NCBI GenBank assembly: GCA_965229115.1
Contig: CBDDIR010000003.1
Location: 1,674,001-1,738,000 of the forward strand
DNA: 64,000 nt
Reading direction: 5' to 3'
Source: UBA7672 sp965229115
GTDB taxonomy: Bacteria; Pseudomonadota; Alphaproteobacteria; Caulobacterales; Hyphomonadaceae
Below are positions 24,018-31,638 of the stretch, piece after piece. How positions within the stretch are numbered: position 1 is the stretch's first letter; every line of letters begins with the position of its first letter. Under the pieces are notes generated by a model. The model made no database searches. It had not been told where the DNA came from and saw only the letters and a list, made by a program, of their open reading frames with translations. The position numbers and the translations under genes were made by a program.

Positions 24018-25664
24018 CTAGAAGTCCATGCCGCCCATGTCCGGCATGCCGCCGCCCGGGCCGTGGCTGTGGGCTGCGTCTTTCTTCGGCGCGTCAGCGA
24101 TAGCAGCTTCCGTCGTGATCAGCAGCGAGGCCACCGAAGCGGCGTTCTGCAGAGCAACGCGGACGACTTTCGCCGGGTCGATGATGCCGGCTTCCACGAG
24201 GTCGCCGTACTCTTCGGTTTGCGCGTTGAAGCCGAAGTTCTTCGTGCCTTTTTCCGAACGGATGCGGCCGACAACGATCGAGCCTTCAACGCCAGCGTTT
24301 TCCGAGATCTGACGGATCGGGGCTTCGAGAGCCTTGCGGACGATGTCGATGCCAGCTTGCTGGTCGTCGTTCTCGCCTTCCGACTTGATCGCGAAAGCAG
24401 CGCGGAGGAGAGCCGTGCCGCCGCCGGCGACAATGCCTTCTTCCACAGCAGCGCGCGTGGCGTTCAGGGCGTCGTCAACGCGGTCTTTGCGTTCTTTGAC
24501 TTCCACTTCCGTGGCGCCGCCGACCTTGATCACGGCAACACCGCCGGCCAGCTTGGCCAGACGCTCTTGCAGCTTCTCTTTATCGTAGTCCGAAGTCGTC
24601 TCTTCGATCTGCTTGCGGATCTGCGAGATGCGGCCTTCGATCTCTTTCTTCTTGCCGCCGCCGTCGACGATCGTGGTGTTCTCTTTCGAGATCTGCACGC
24701 GCTTGGCTTTGCCGAGCATGTCGATGGTGACGTTCTCGAGCTTGATGCCGAGGTCTTCCGAGATCACCGTGCCGCCCGTCAGGATGGCGATGTCTTCCAG
24801 CATGGCCTTGCGGCGGTCGCCGAAGCCCGGAGCTTTCACAGCAGCGACTTTCAGGCCGCCGCGGAGTTTGTTGACGACGAGGGTCGCGAGAGCTTCACCT
24901 TCAACGTCTTCCGAGATGATGAGCAGCGGGCGAGCCGTCTGCACAACGGCTTCGAGAACCGGGAGCAGGGGCTGGAGCGAAGCCAGTTTCTTCTCGTGGA
25001 GCAGGATCAGCGCGTCTTCGAGGACGGCTTCCATCTTGTCCGCGTTGGTGACGAAGTAGGCCGAGAGGTAGCCGCGGTCGAACTGCATGCCTTCGACGAC
25101 GTCGAGTTCGGTTTCGAGGGCTTTGGCTTCCTCAACCGTGATGACGCCTTCGTTGCCGACTTTTTCCATCGCCTGGGCGATCATCGCGCCGATTTCGGCT
25201 TCGCCGTTGGCCGAGATGGTGCCGACCTGGGCGATCTCTTCGTTGGTCGTAACTTTTTTCGACTGCTTCTTCAGGTTCTCGACGACTTCGAGAACGGCTT
25301 TGTCGACGCCGCGCTTGAGGTCCATCGGGTTCATGCCGGCGGCAACGCGCTTCAGGCCTTCGCGAACGATGGCTTGGGCGAGAACCGTTGCGGTCGTGGT
25401 GCCGTCACCCGCGACGTCGTTGGCCTTCGAGGCCACTTCGCGGATCATTTGTGCGCCCATGTTCTCGAACTTGTCTGCCAGTTCGATCTCTTTGGCGACG
25501 GTGACGCCGTCCTTCGTGGTGCGCGGTGCGCCGAAGGATTTCTCGATGATGACGTTGCGGCCTTTCGGGCCCAGCGTGACCTTCACGGCGTTGGCGAGGA
25601 TGTCGACGCCGCGCATCATGCGATCGCGTGCGTCAGCGGAGAATTGTACGTGCTTGGCTGCCAT
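24018..25664 (-). CDS. groL: Chaperonin GroEL
   Basis: 548 residues, normal length. GroEL forms the double-ring ATP-driven folding chamber. Visible: VDILANAVKVTLGPKGRNV, the nucleotide-binding VAGDGTTTATVLAQ, the apical-domain stretch including RGYLSAYFVTNADKM, AAVKAPGFGDRRK, and the C-terminal Gly-Met tail (GGGMPDMGGMDF). groES lies 47 bases upstream, giving the standard groESL operon under the CIRCE site. A GroEL paralogue elsewhere in the genome cannot be excluded. Confidence 0.98.
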   Translation of the reverse strand: MAAKHVQFSADARDRMMRGVDILANAVKVTLGPKGRNVIIEKSFGAPRTTKDGVTVAKEIELADKFENMGAQMIREVASKANDVAGDGTTTATVLAQAIVREGLKRVAAGMNPMDLKRGVDKAVLEVVENLKKQSKKVTTNEEIAQVGTISANGEAEIGAMIAQAMEKVGNEGVITVEEAKALETELDVVEGMQFDRGYLSAYFVTNADKMEAVLEDALILLHEKKLASLQPLLPVLEAVVQTARPLLIISEDVEGEALATLVVNKLRGGLKVAAVKAPGFGDRRKAMLEDIAILTGGTVISEDLGIKLENVTIDMLGKAKRVQISKENTTIVDGGGKKKEIEGRISQIRKQIEETTSDYDKEKLQERLAKLAGGVAVIKVGGATEVEVKERKDRVDDALNATRAAVEEGIVAGGGTALLRAAFAIKSEGENDDQQAGIDIVRKALEAPIRQISENAGVEGSIVVGRIRSEKGTKNFGFNAQTEEYGDLVEAGIIDPAKVVRVALQNAASVASLLITTEAAIADAPKKDAAHSHGPGGGMPDMGGMDF

Positions 25665-25711
25665 GTGGCTTGTCTCTGTTGACTAGAGGATTGGGGGCGC
25701 GAGGCGCGCGA

Positions 25712-26026
25712 TTACTTCTTCGCGGCGGCCGGCTTGGCGTTGTCGACGATGCCGAGGATGTCGCTCTCTTTCATGATGAGCAGTTCCTCGCCGTCGATCG
25801 TCACTTCCGTGCCCGACCATTTGCCGAACAGGATGCGGTCGCCGGCTTTGACGTCGAGCGGGGTCACTTTGCCGTCGTCGCTACGAGTGCCCGTGCCGAC
25901 AGCAACGATCTTGCCTTCCTGAGGCTTCTCTTTGACGGTGTCGGGGATGATGATCCCGCCTTTGGACTTTTCTTCTTCTTTGACGCGGCGGACGAGCACG
26001 CGGTCATGAAGCGGACGAAAGCTCAT
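25712..26026 (-). CDS. groS: Co-chaperonin GroES
   Basis: 104 residues. GroES caps the GroEL ring. Motifs: FRPLHDRVLVRRV at the start, the mobile loop around EEEKSKGGIIIPDTVKEKPQ, DRILFGKWSGTEV and the final ILGIVDN. An AGAGGCAAATC sequence precedes the ATG. First gene of the groESL operon. Confidence 0.98.
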   Translation of the reverse strand: MSFRPLHDRVLVRRVKEEEKSKGGIIIPDTVKEKPQEGKIVAVGTGTRSDDGKVTPLDVKAGDRILFGKWSGTEVTIDGEELLIMKESDILGIVDNAKPAAAKK

Positions 26027-26086
26027 GATTTGCCTCTGTTTTTCAGATCCGACCGCCCCCGTGGACGGCCCAGAATTGTTGCGCTG

Positions 26087-26113
26087 CTAGCAGTCCCTGT
26101 GAGGGAGTGCCAA
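26087..26113 (-). promoter_or_regulatory. CIRCE element (HrcA operator) of groESL
   Basis: On the minus strand TTGGCACTC, nine bases, GACTGCTAG; consensus is TTAGCACTC-N9-GAGTGCTAA. Fifteen of 18 arm positions match by eye and the spacer is exact. It sits between the promoter and groES, where HrcA blocks transcription in other bacteria. No hrcA gene is in this window. Confidence 0.85.
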
Positions 26114-26124
26114 TCTGCACGCGC

Positions 26125-26153
26125 GAGGTATGACTGCGGGCTTTTCAAGTCAA
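26125..26153 (-). promoter_or_regulatory. groESL promoter
   Basis: Minus-strand TTGACT (26148-26153) and TACCTC (26125-26130) are 17 bases apart. The CIRCE site starts 12 bases downstream of the -10 box, the usual arrangement. The CCTTGACTTGAAA context also resembles an RpoH -35 region, so dual control is possible. Confidence 0.6.
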
Positions 26154-26238
26154 GGGAAAGCCGGCTTTGAGCCGCTAAAATACGCTTCCGAAACAACCAG
26201 AACCGGACCCTTTGGTCCGGTACGGATGCTTCGTGACA

Positions 26239-26709
26239 CTACCGTGTCTGGAAGCTTTCGGCAGGGCGGATGGCCTTCCAGGCGAGGACCTTGGCGGCGA
26301 CCTTGCCGTTGGGCAGGCGCCAGTCGGCCTCGACATAGCCGGTCGACTTCGAGCGGTTAACCACGCGCGCCTCGATCTCGATCAGCGGACCGGAGACGGG
26401 GCGGAAGATCTTCACCTGCAGGTCCTGCGTCGTGAAACCTTCGCCTTCCTCCAGCGCGGTCACCATGCACAGCGAGACGATGTTATCCGACAGGGCGGCG
26501 ATCCAGCCGCCGAATACCCGGCCATCATAGATGTCGCGTGAGCCGTCATTCGGCCATTTGAACAGAACCCGGCCCACCTCCGCCTCCTTGCACCAGAGAT
26601 CAGGGCGGATGCCCATATTCCGGTGCGCCGGCGGCAGGTCGCCATTCATGAAGCGCGACATGCGGGCGTTCACGTGGGGCGGCAGGGTTGGGAAGCCTTC
26701 AAAGCTCAT
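26239..26709 (-). CDS. PaaI-type acyl-CoA thioesterase (hotdog fold)
   Basis: 156 residues from ATG 26709; an upstream ATG (26742) would add 11 unconserved residues. The hotdog fold is indicated by RDIYDGRVFGGWIAALSDNI and by the strand pattern IKIFRPVSG-like VKIFRPVSGPLIEIEARVVNR ... GYVEADWRLPNGKVAAKVLA. PaaI-family proteins hydrolyse acyl- or aryl-CoA thioesters. Substrate unknown. It is the gene just upstream of the groESL promoter on the same strand. Confidence 0.82.
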   Translation of the reverse strand: MSFEGFPTLPPHVNARMSRFMNGDLPPAHRNMGIRPDLWCKEAEVGRVLFKWPNDGSRDIYDGRVFGGWIAALSDNIVSLCMVTALEEGEGFTTQDLQVKIFRPVSGPLIEIEARVVNRSKSTGYVEADWRLPNGKVAAKVLAWKAIRPAESFQTR

Positions 26710-26813
26710 CGGTTTGTGTCCGTCCGGGCTGCGTCTGCCCATGGTCGTTAGCGGGGAATGCGATTACCCGGAAGTGCGGGCTCGACTGAGGCGAGCCGCT
26801 TTTGGGGGATACC

Positions 26814-27146
26814 ATGCGCTTAATCGTTGCTGCTGCCGCCATCCTGGCCGCCACATCCACATTTGCCGCCGTTCCGGCTCAGGCCCAGCAGGGTGGCACG
26901 TACATGTGGTGCACGGCATGGACCGAAGCCCCGGCCGAGAAAGCGTATTTCTACTCGGCCTTCTTCGCCGCCGAAGCCTGGCAGGCCGATCGCAAGGCCT
27001 TCGCCTTCAAGGTCGAGATCGAGAAGACCAACCCCGTAAAGGTGAAGACCACCTGCATGCCGCCCGCCGCCTACGACGCTGCCGTCGCCGCAAGAAACGC
27101 CGCCATGAAAAGCGCGCCGGGCAAAGTGCTGGCCTGGGAAGGTTGA
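26814..27146 (+). CDS. Small secreted protein of unknown function
   Basis: 110 residues from ATG 26814. A signal peptide (cleavage near AQAQQ) is followed by about 85 residues containing two Cys (MWCTAW and TTCMPP) that could pair. The mature protein is rich in Ala, Lys and aromatic residues. I do not recognise the family. It is an isolated plus-strand gene between minus-strand neighbours. Confidence 0.65.
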   Translation: MRLIVAAAAILAATSTFAAVPAQAQQGGTYMWCTAWTEAPAEKAYFYSAFFAAEAWQADRKAFAFKVEIEKTNPVKVKTTCMPPAAYDAAVAARNAAMKSAPGKVLAWEG

Positions 27147-27152
27147 GCCGAA

Positions 27153-27560
27153 CTAGCCTTGGGGCTGGAAGTCCAGCGCCACGCCGTTGATGCAATAGCG
27201 CAGGCCCGTGGGCGGCGGACCATCGGGGAATACATGCCCCATATGGCTGCCGCACGTCGCACAATGGACCTCTGTCCGTACCATGCCGTGGCTGCGATCC
27301 ACCGTCTCGCCAAGCGCGCCTTCGATCGGCGTCGTGAAGCTCGGCCAGCCGGTGCCGCTCTCGAACTTCACCGTGTTATTGAACAGCGCCGTGCCACAGC
27401 CCGCGCAGACAAACACCCCGGGGCGCTTCTCATAGAGCAGGGCGCACGAGCCCGGACGCTCGGTCCCATGGTGGCGCATGACGGCATACTGCTCCGGCGT
27501 CAGGCGCTCGCGCCATTCGGCATCAGTGCGGACAACGGGGTAGCGCTGCGTGTCAGCCAT
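27153..27560 (-). CDS. msrB: Peptide-methionine (R)-S-oxide reductase
   Basis: 135 residues from ATG 27560, with AGGAGA upstream. MsrB reduces methionine-R-sulfoxide in proteins. The zinc site is formed by VCAGCGTALF and HCATCGSHMGHVF; SGTGWPSF and the catalytic Cys in RYCINGVALDF are intact. It has no signal peptide, so it is cytoplasmic. No msrA is adjacent. Confidence 0.95.
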   Translation of the reverse strand: MADTQRYPVVRTDAEWRERLTPEQYAVMRHHGTERPGSCALLYEKRPGVFVCAGCGTALFNNTVKFESGTGWPSFTTPIEGALGETVDRSHGMVRTEVHCATCGSHMGHVFPDGPPPTGLRYCINGVALDFQPQG

Positions 27561-27687
27561 GGAAATCTCCTGTGCCGACAATATGGGGGCAGGGAGCCAT
27601 CATGGCGAGGGGCGCCTCCCCGAGGGCGGGCAGGCCGGATAGGCCGGGCAGGTGGAGCAACCCGTCGGGCCGCTCCACCCCGGTATC

Positions 27688-28467
27688 CTAGACGGCCGTG
27701 ACGCCGCCATCGACGACGATGTTCTGGCCGGTCAGCCAGGCGCCAGCGCGCGAGGCCAGCATGACAGCAGCGCCCGCGATATCGTTCGGCTCGCCGATGC
27801 GGCGCAGCGGGGTTTCTTCCTCGCGCTGTTCCTTCGTCTCCTGGTCTTCCCAAAGCGCCTTGGCGAAGTCGGTCTTCACGAGGCCCGGCGAGATGCAGTT
27901 CACGCGGATGCCTTTCGGTCCGAGTTCAGCGGCGAGGTTGCGGGCGAGCTGCACGTCAGCCGCTTTCGAGACGCAGTAGGCGCCGATGACGGTCGAGGCG
28001 CGCAGGCCGCCGATCGAGGAGATGATGATGATCGCGCCATCCTTGCGCTCGGCCATCTGCGGGGCGACCAGCGTCGTCAGCGTGTTGTTCGAGATGATGT
28101 TGTTCGACAGGATCTTGGCGAACGCCTCATCCGTGATGCCCGACATCGGGCCGTAATACGGGTTCGAGGCGGCGTTGCAGACCAGGATGTCGATCTTGCC
28201 GAACGAAGCCGTGGTTTCGTTGACCAAGCGGGTCAGGTCGTCGCGCGAGGAGATGTTGGCCGGAATGGCGATCGCCGTGCCCGGCTTGTGCTTGGCGTTG
28301 ATCGCCGCGGCGACTTCCTCGCAGGGGCCCGGCTTGCGCGACGAGATCACGACGCGCGCGCCATGCTCGGCGAACTGTTCGGCGATGGCCTTGCCGATGC
28401 CCTTGGTGGAGCCCGTGATGATGGCGGTCTTGCCGGTGAGGTCGAACAGGGTGCCGGTCGCGGGCAT
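27688..28467 (-). CDS. Short-chain dehydrogenase/reductase
   Basis: 259 residues of the classical SDR type: cofactor loop TGSTKGIGKAIAE, NAAS motif (CNAASNPYYGP), catalytic Ser in IISSIGG, YCVSK active-site Tyr and Lys, and C-terminal ISPGLVKTDFAKALW and GQNIVVDGG. The cofactor site has Ser-Arg-Lys after beta-2, which favours NADP. The substrate is unknown; similar enzymes are often annotated as glucose- or 3-oxoacyl-type reductases, but nothing here decides. Confidence 0.88.
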   Translation of the reverse strand: MPATGTLFDLTGKTAIITGSTKGIGKAIAEQFAEHGARVVISSRKPGPCEEVAAAINAKHKPGTAIAIPANISSRDDLTRLVNETTASFGKIDILVCNAASNPYYGPMSGITDEAFAKILSNNIISNNTLTTLVAPQMAERKDGAIIIISSIGGLRASTVIGAYCVSKAADVQLARNLAAELGPKGIRVNCISPGLVKTDFAKALWEDQETKEQREEETPLRRIGEPNDIAGAAVMLASRAGAWLTGQNIVVDGGVTAV

Positions 28468-28671
28468 GGGATGATCCTTCTCTCCGGGAACGCTGTCCCG
28501 TTTTCCAAACGCAATGATCTTGCGTTAATAGCGCCCGTTTCTGGGAAGGGAAGCGCCAGAGCGGGGTAGTCGCGGCGGGATGACGCGGGGATTTAATGTA
28601 CCGGGCGGTTGCAGGACGCGATCGGGTCATGAGAGCGTTCGCGTGCCGTGGGAAATCGCAGGGAAGCCTTC

Positions 28672-28794
28672 ATGAGCGCCTACGAAATGTTTGTCCTGGC
28701 CGTCGCGGGCGCCAATGGCGGCATGATCTATTACGCCCTTCGCCGCCGCGAGCAGATGCTGGCTTGGGTGAAAGCCCGGTCGCGCCGCCGCTAG
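28672..28794 (+). CDS. Possible 40-residue small protein
   Basis: Starts MSAYEMFVLAVAGANGG, then a short hydrophobic stretch and a strongly basic tail (ALRRREQML ... ARSRRR). A weak GGGAAG lies before the ATG. The form, one short amphipathic or membrane helix plus a basic end, fits small membrane-associated proteins. Evidence is limited to the frame and composition; it could be spurious. Confidence 0.35.
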   Translation: MSAYEMFVLAVAGANGGMIYYALRRREQMLAWVKARSRRR

Positions 28795-28870
28795 GCATCA
28801 GACTAAGGCAGCTCCAGCCGGAACCCATAGTGTCGCGTCACGTTGCACATCCAAGCAACGGAGTAGCGTC

Positions 28871-29128
28871 ATGAATGAAGTTTCGATCCTCGGCGCAGTG
28901 GTCATCGGTATCCTTGCCGGCTGGATCGCTGAGCAGGTCATGGGCCGCGAGCACGGCCTCATCACCAATCTCATCGTCGGTATCGTCGGCGCTTTCCTGG
29001 GCGCATTTATCGCCAGCGCACTGAACATCGGCTTCGCCGGCTTCTGGGGCAGCCTCGCGGTTTCGACAGTCGGCGCAATCGTGCTGCTGGCGCTAGTTGG
29101 AATGTTCCGCGGCCGCCGCGCACTCTAG
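28871..29128 (+). CDS. GlsB/YeaQ/YmgE family membrane protein
   Basis: 85 residues with three glycine-rich membrane helices. GILAGWIAEQVMGREHGLITN and LIVGIVGAFLGAFI are the transglycosylase-associated (GlsB/YeaQ/YmgE) signature. These small proteins are linked to stress responses; the biochemical role is unclear. A hairpin follows at 29173-29196. Confidence 0.88.
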   Translation: MNEVSILGAVVIGILAGWIAEQVMGREHGLITNLIVGIVGAFLGAFIASALNIGFAGFWGSLAVSTVGAIVLLALVGMFRGRRAL

Positions 29129-29172
29129 AACAAGTTTGAAGATAGGGCAGTCCGTCAGGGCTGTTGGTGAAG

Positions 29173-29196
29173 CGGCCGCTCCTCACAGAGCGGCCG
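29173..29196 (+). terminator. Hairpin terminator
   Basis: Perfect 9-bp stem CGGCCGCTC (29173-29181) with 29188-29196, loop CTCACA and short TT tail. A near-identical stem sequence recurs in the terminator at 31321. Confidence 0.55.
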
Positions 29197-29294
29197 TTCT
29201 CACGTAATAAACACGTTACAAAACGAGCGGCGCAAAAAGCTTGAGATCACTTCCGAGCATGCCAGAGTACGGCATCTGACTCGGGGGTCTTTAT

Positions 29295-29416
29295 ATGCGT
29301 AGCGTTCTTCTGGCCGGTCTTGCGGCCGTTTCCTTCTGCGCTTCCACGATGGTTGCGCCAGCCATTGCACAAGCACAACAAACTGCTCAGCCCGCACCGC
29401 TCTCAGCGTACGCGCA
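29295..29416 (+). pseudogene. Severed signal peptide of the S9 peptidase
   Basis: From ATG 29295 a clean signal peptide is encoded (MRSVLLAGLAAVSFCAST, cleavage near AIAQAQ), followed by AQPAPLSAYA. The frame then leaves the peptidase: LPALELVQISPSGK continues one base off from 29417. Adding one base near 29411-29417 would join the two into the usual N-terminus of secreted S9 peptidases. A true frameshift or a sequencing error both explain this. Confidence 0.7.
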
Positions 29417-31297
29417 TTGCCAGCGCTTGAGCTCGTGCAAATCTCGCCATCGGGCAAGCAGCTCGCTTTCGTCACCGTCTCCGGTGAAGAGCGGATGCTG
29501 GTGATACTCGATCTGGCGACCAAGGCGCAGACGGGCGGCGTGAGCGTCGGTCAGGCCAAGGTGCGCAATCTGGACTGGATCGGCGAAGGCAAGATCCTCA
29601 TCACCACGACGAAGACTGAGAACCTGCCGGAGATCGGCCTGTTCAACACCGAACTGCCGACCGCCCAGATCTACGATCCGGCCAAGAAGAAGCTGATCCC
29701 GATCCTCACCAACTCGCAGGGGCAGGTGCTCAACAAGCGCGGCAGTCTGTTCCAGGGCCTCTTCTCAACGCCTAATATCGTCCAGACGGCCGAAGGCCCC
29801 GCGCTTCTCGTGCGCGCCTTCAATTTTGACACGCCGGATCGCCTCGACATGTACCGCGTCGATATCGAGACAGGCCGCGCGCGCCTTGCGGAAGTCATGG
29901 GTAATGACGTGCAGGACTATCTGCTCGAGCCGTCGGGCAAGGCGATTGCGAAGGGCGAGTACGATCGTGTCGCCAAGCTCTACAAGCTGCAACTCAGCGG
30001 CGATAATGGCTTCCGCGAAACCTATCGTACGAATGCGCCGATCGAGACGCCGTCGCTGATGGGCCTGGGCCTGCAGGGCAACAGCGTTATCGTCTATGCA
30101 GACCGGCCAGACATGGTGCAGGCGGGCAAGGCGGACCCGCACTATTACGACGTGAACCTGCAGACAGGCGTCTGGCGCCCCGTGCGGTTCGAGTTCAATC
30201 CGCAGGCGCTGCTCTTCCACCCCGTGTCGCGCAGGTTGATTGGCGCGATGGACGTGGCCGATACCGGCCCGGTCTATGCCTTCGTGGACCCTGCCGCGCG
30301 GACGCTGTGGGAAAGCGTGCAGCGCAGCTTTGCCGGCAAGGCGCCGCGCATGGTGAGCTGGAGCGACAACTTCCGGCAGGCCGTCGTGTTTACGGACTCG
30401 GTGCAGGATTCCGGCTCATACTTCGTCTTCGATCTTGATGCCGCGAAGCTGACGGCTGCTGGTTCTGCCTATGCCGGGATCACAGCCGACAAGGTCGGGC
30501 CCGTGCAGTACATCAGCTACGCCGCTGCGGACGGTCTGGAGATCCATGGCTTCCTCACCACGCCACCCGGCGTGAAGGACCCGAAGAACCTGCCGCTCGT
30601 GGTGCTGCCGCATGGCGGGCCGGCGTCGCATGACGGCCGTGGCTTCGACTGGTTCTCGCAGGCGATCGCCTCGCGCGGCTATGCTGTCCTGCAGCCGAAC
30701 TTCCGTGGCTCGACCGGCTATGGCGACGCCTTCATGGAGGCGGGCTATGGCGAGTGGGGCAAGAAGATGCAGACGGACCTGTCGGATGGCGTCCGCCATC
30801 TGACGGCGCAGGGCGTCATTGATCCCAAGAAAGTCTGCATCGTCGGCGCGTCTTATGGCGGCTATGCGGCTTTGGCTGGCCCGACGCTTGATCGCGGCAT
30901 TTATCGCTGCGCCGTTGCGGTTGCGGGCGTATCGGACCTGCGCCTGATGGTGCGTCGCGAGGCCAACATCTATGGCCGCCGTGAGAACCAGACCGTGCGG
31001 TACTGGAACCGCTTCATGGGCGCTGATCGTCTGGGCGACACCTCGCTCGACGAGCGCTCGCCCTCCAAGCTGGCTGACAAGGCAGATGCACCGATCATGC
31101 TGATCCACGGCCGTGATGACAGCGTGGTTGCGATCGAGCAGAGCAGGCTGATGGCGGATGCGCTGAAGAGGGCGGGCAAGCCCTACGAGTTCATCGAACT
31201 CAACGGTGAGGACCACTGGCTCTCGCGCACCGAAACGCGCCAGCGCATGCTGACCGAAACGCTGCGCTTCCTGCAGGCGCATAACCCGCCGGGTTGA
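29417..31297 (+). CDS. S9 family prolyl oligopeptidase-type peptidase (5' frameshifted)
   Basis: 626 residues from TTG 29417. An N-terminal beta-propeller (~1-360) precedes an alpha/beta hydrolase domain. Catalytic residues are visible: nucleophile in GASYGGYA, Asp in IHGRDDSVV, His in GEDHWLS; LPLVVLPHGGPASHDGRGFD is the oxyanion region. Family members cleave peptides or act as acylaminoacyl peptidases in the periplasm. As read, the mature domain lacks its signal peptide, which lies one base out of frame just upstream. Confidence 0.88.
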   Translation: MPALELVQISPSGKQLAFVTVSGEERMLVILDLATKAQTGGVSVGQAKVRNLDWIGEGKILITTTKTENLPEIGLFNTELPTAQIYDPAKKKLIPILTNSQGQVLNKRGSLFQGLFSTPNIVQTAEGPALLVRAFNFDTPDRLDMYRVDIETGRARLAEVMGNDVQDYLLEPSGKAIAKGEYDRVAKLYKLQLSGDNGFRETYRTNAPIETPSLMGLGLQGNSVIVYADRPDMVQAGKADPHYYDVNLQTGVWRPVRFEFNPQALLFHPVSRRLIGAMDVADTGPVYAFVDPAARTLWESVQRSFAGKAPRMVSWSDNFRQAVVFTDSVQDSGSYFVFDLDAAKLTAAGSAYAGITADKVGPVQYISYAAADGLEIHGFLTTPPGVKDPKNLPLVVLPHGGPASHDGRGFDWFSQAIASRGYAVLQPNFRGSTGYGDAFMEAGYGEWGKKMQTDLSDGVRHLTAQGVIDPKKVCIVGASYGGYAALAGPTLDRGIYRCAVAVAGVSDLRLMVRREANIYGRRENQTVRYWNRFMGADRLGDTSLDERSPSKLADKADAPIMLIHGRDDSVVAIEQSRLMADALKRAGKPYEFIELNGEDHWLSRTETRQRMLTETLRFLQAHNPPG

Positions 31298-31320
31298 TCG
31301 CTTATCGCAACCAAAAAGCA

Positions 31321-31348
31321 AAACGGCCGCTCGATGGAGCGGCCGTTT
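31321..31348. terminator. Bidirectional terminator
   Basis: Perfect 12-bp stem AAACGGCCGCTC (31321-31332) with 31337-31348, loop GATG, A-rich before and T-rich after. It serves the S9 peptidase and the convergent small membrane gene. Confidence 0.85.
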
Positions 31349-31353
31349 CTGTA

Positions 31354-31638
31354 TCAGGCCGTGGTATCCGGCTTGTACGGGTGGTTTTTCACATACCGCC
31401 AGCGGTCGAAGATCACGAAGATGAAGAGGAGCCAGCTGACCAGCAGGATGCCGCCGCCGCCCAACATTGCCCAGTCGGGCGCTTGGGGTGTCATCTTCCA
31501 CCACAGCAGCATGCCGGCCCCGGCGATAATGCCGGCGAAGCCGATCATGCGCTTGTTCTTGTGAAGTCCGCGCACCTTGTTGACCCACGCGAGCCGCGCG
31601 GCGACTTCGGGATCGTGCTCGGCGGTCGGCTCGCTCAT
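31354..31638 (-). CDS. Small two-helix membrane protein
   Basis: 94 residues: a charged cytoplasmic N-terminus (~1-30), then two membrane helices (~32-50 and ~60-80) and a basic C-terminus (DRWRYVKNHPYKP). No named family recognised. Its ATG overlaps the stop of the upstream serine hydrolase by four bases (ATGA), so they are translationally coupled. Confidence 0.7.
   Translation of the reverse strand: MSEPTAEHDPEVAARLAWVNKVRGLHKNKRMIGFAGIIAGAGMLLWWKMTPQAPDWAMLGGGGILLVSWLLFIFVIFDRWRYVKNHPYKPDTTA

Noticed and set aside
24063..25682. 539-codon plus-strand frame opposite groEL
   Set aside because: Asp/Phe-rich shadow of the groEL codon pattern.
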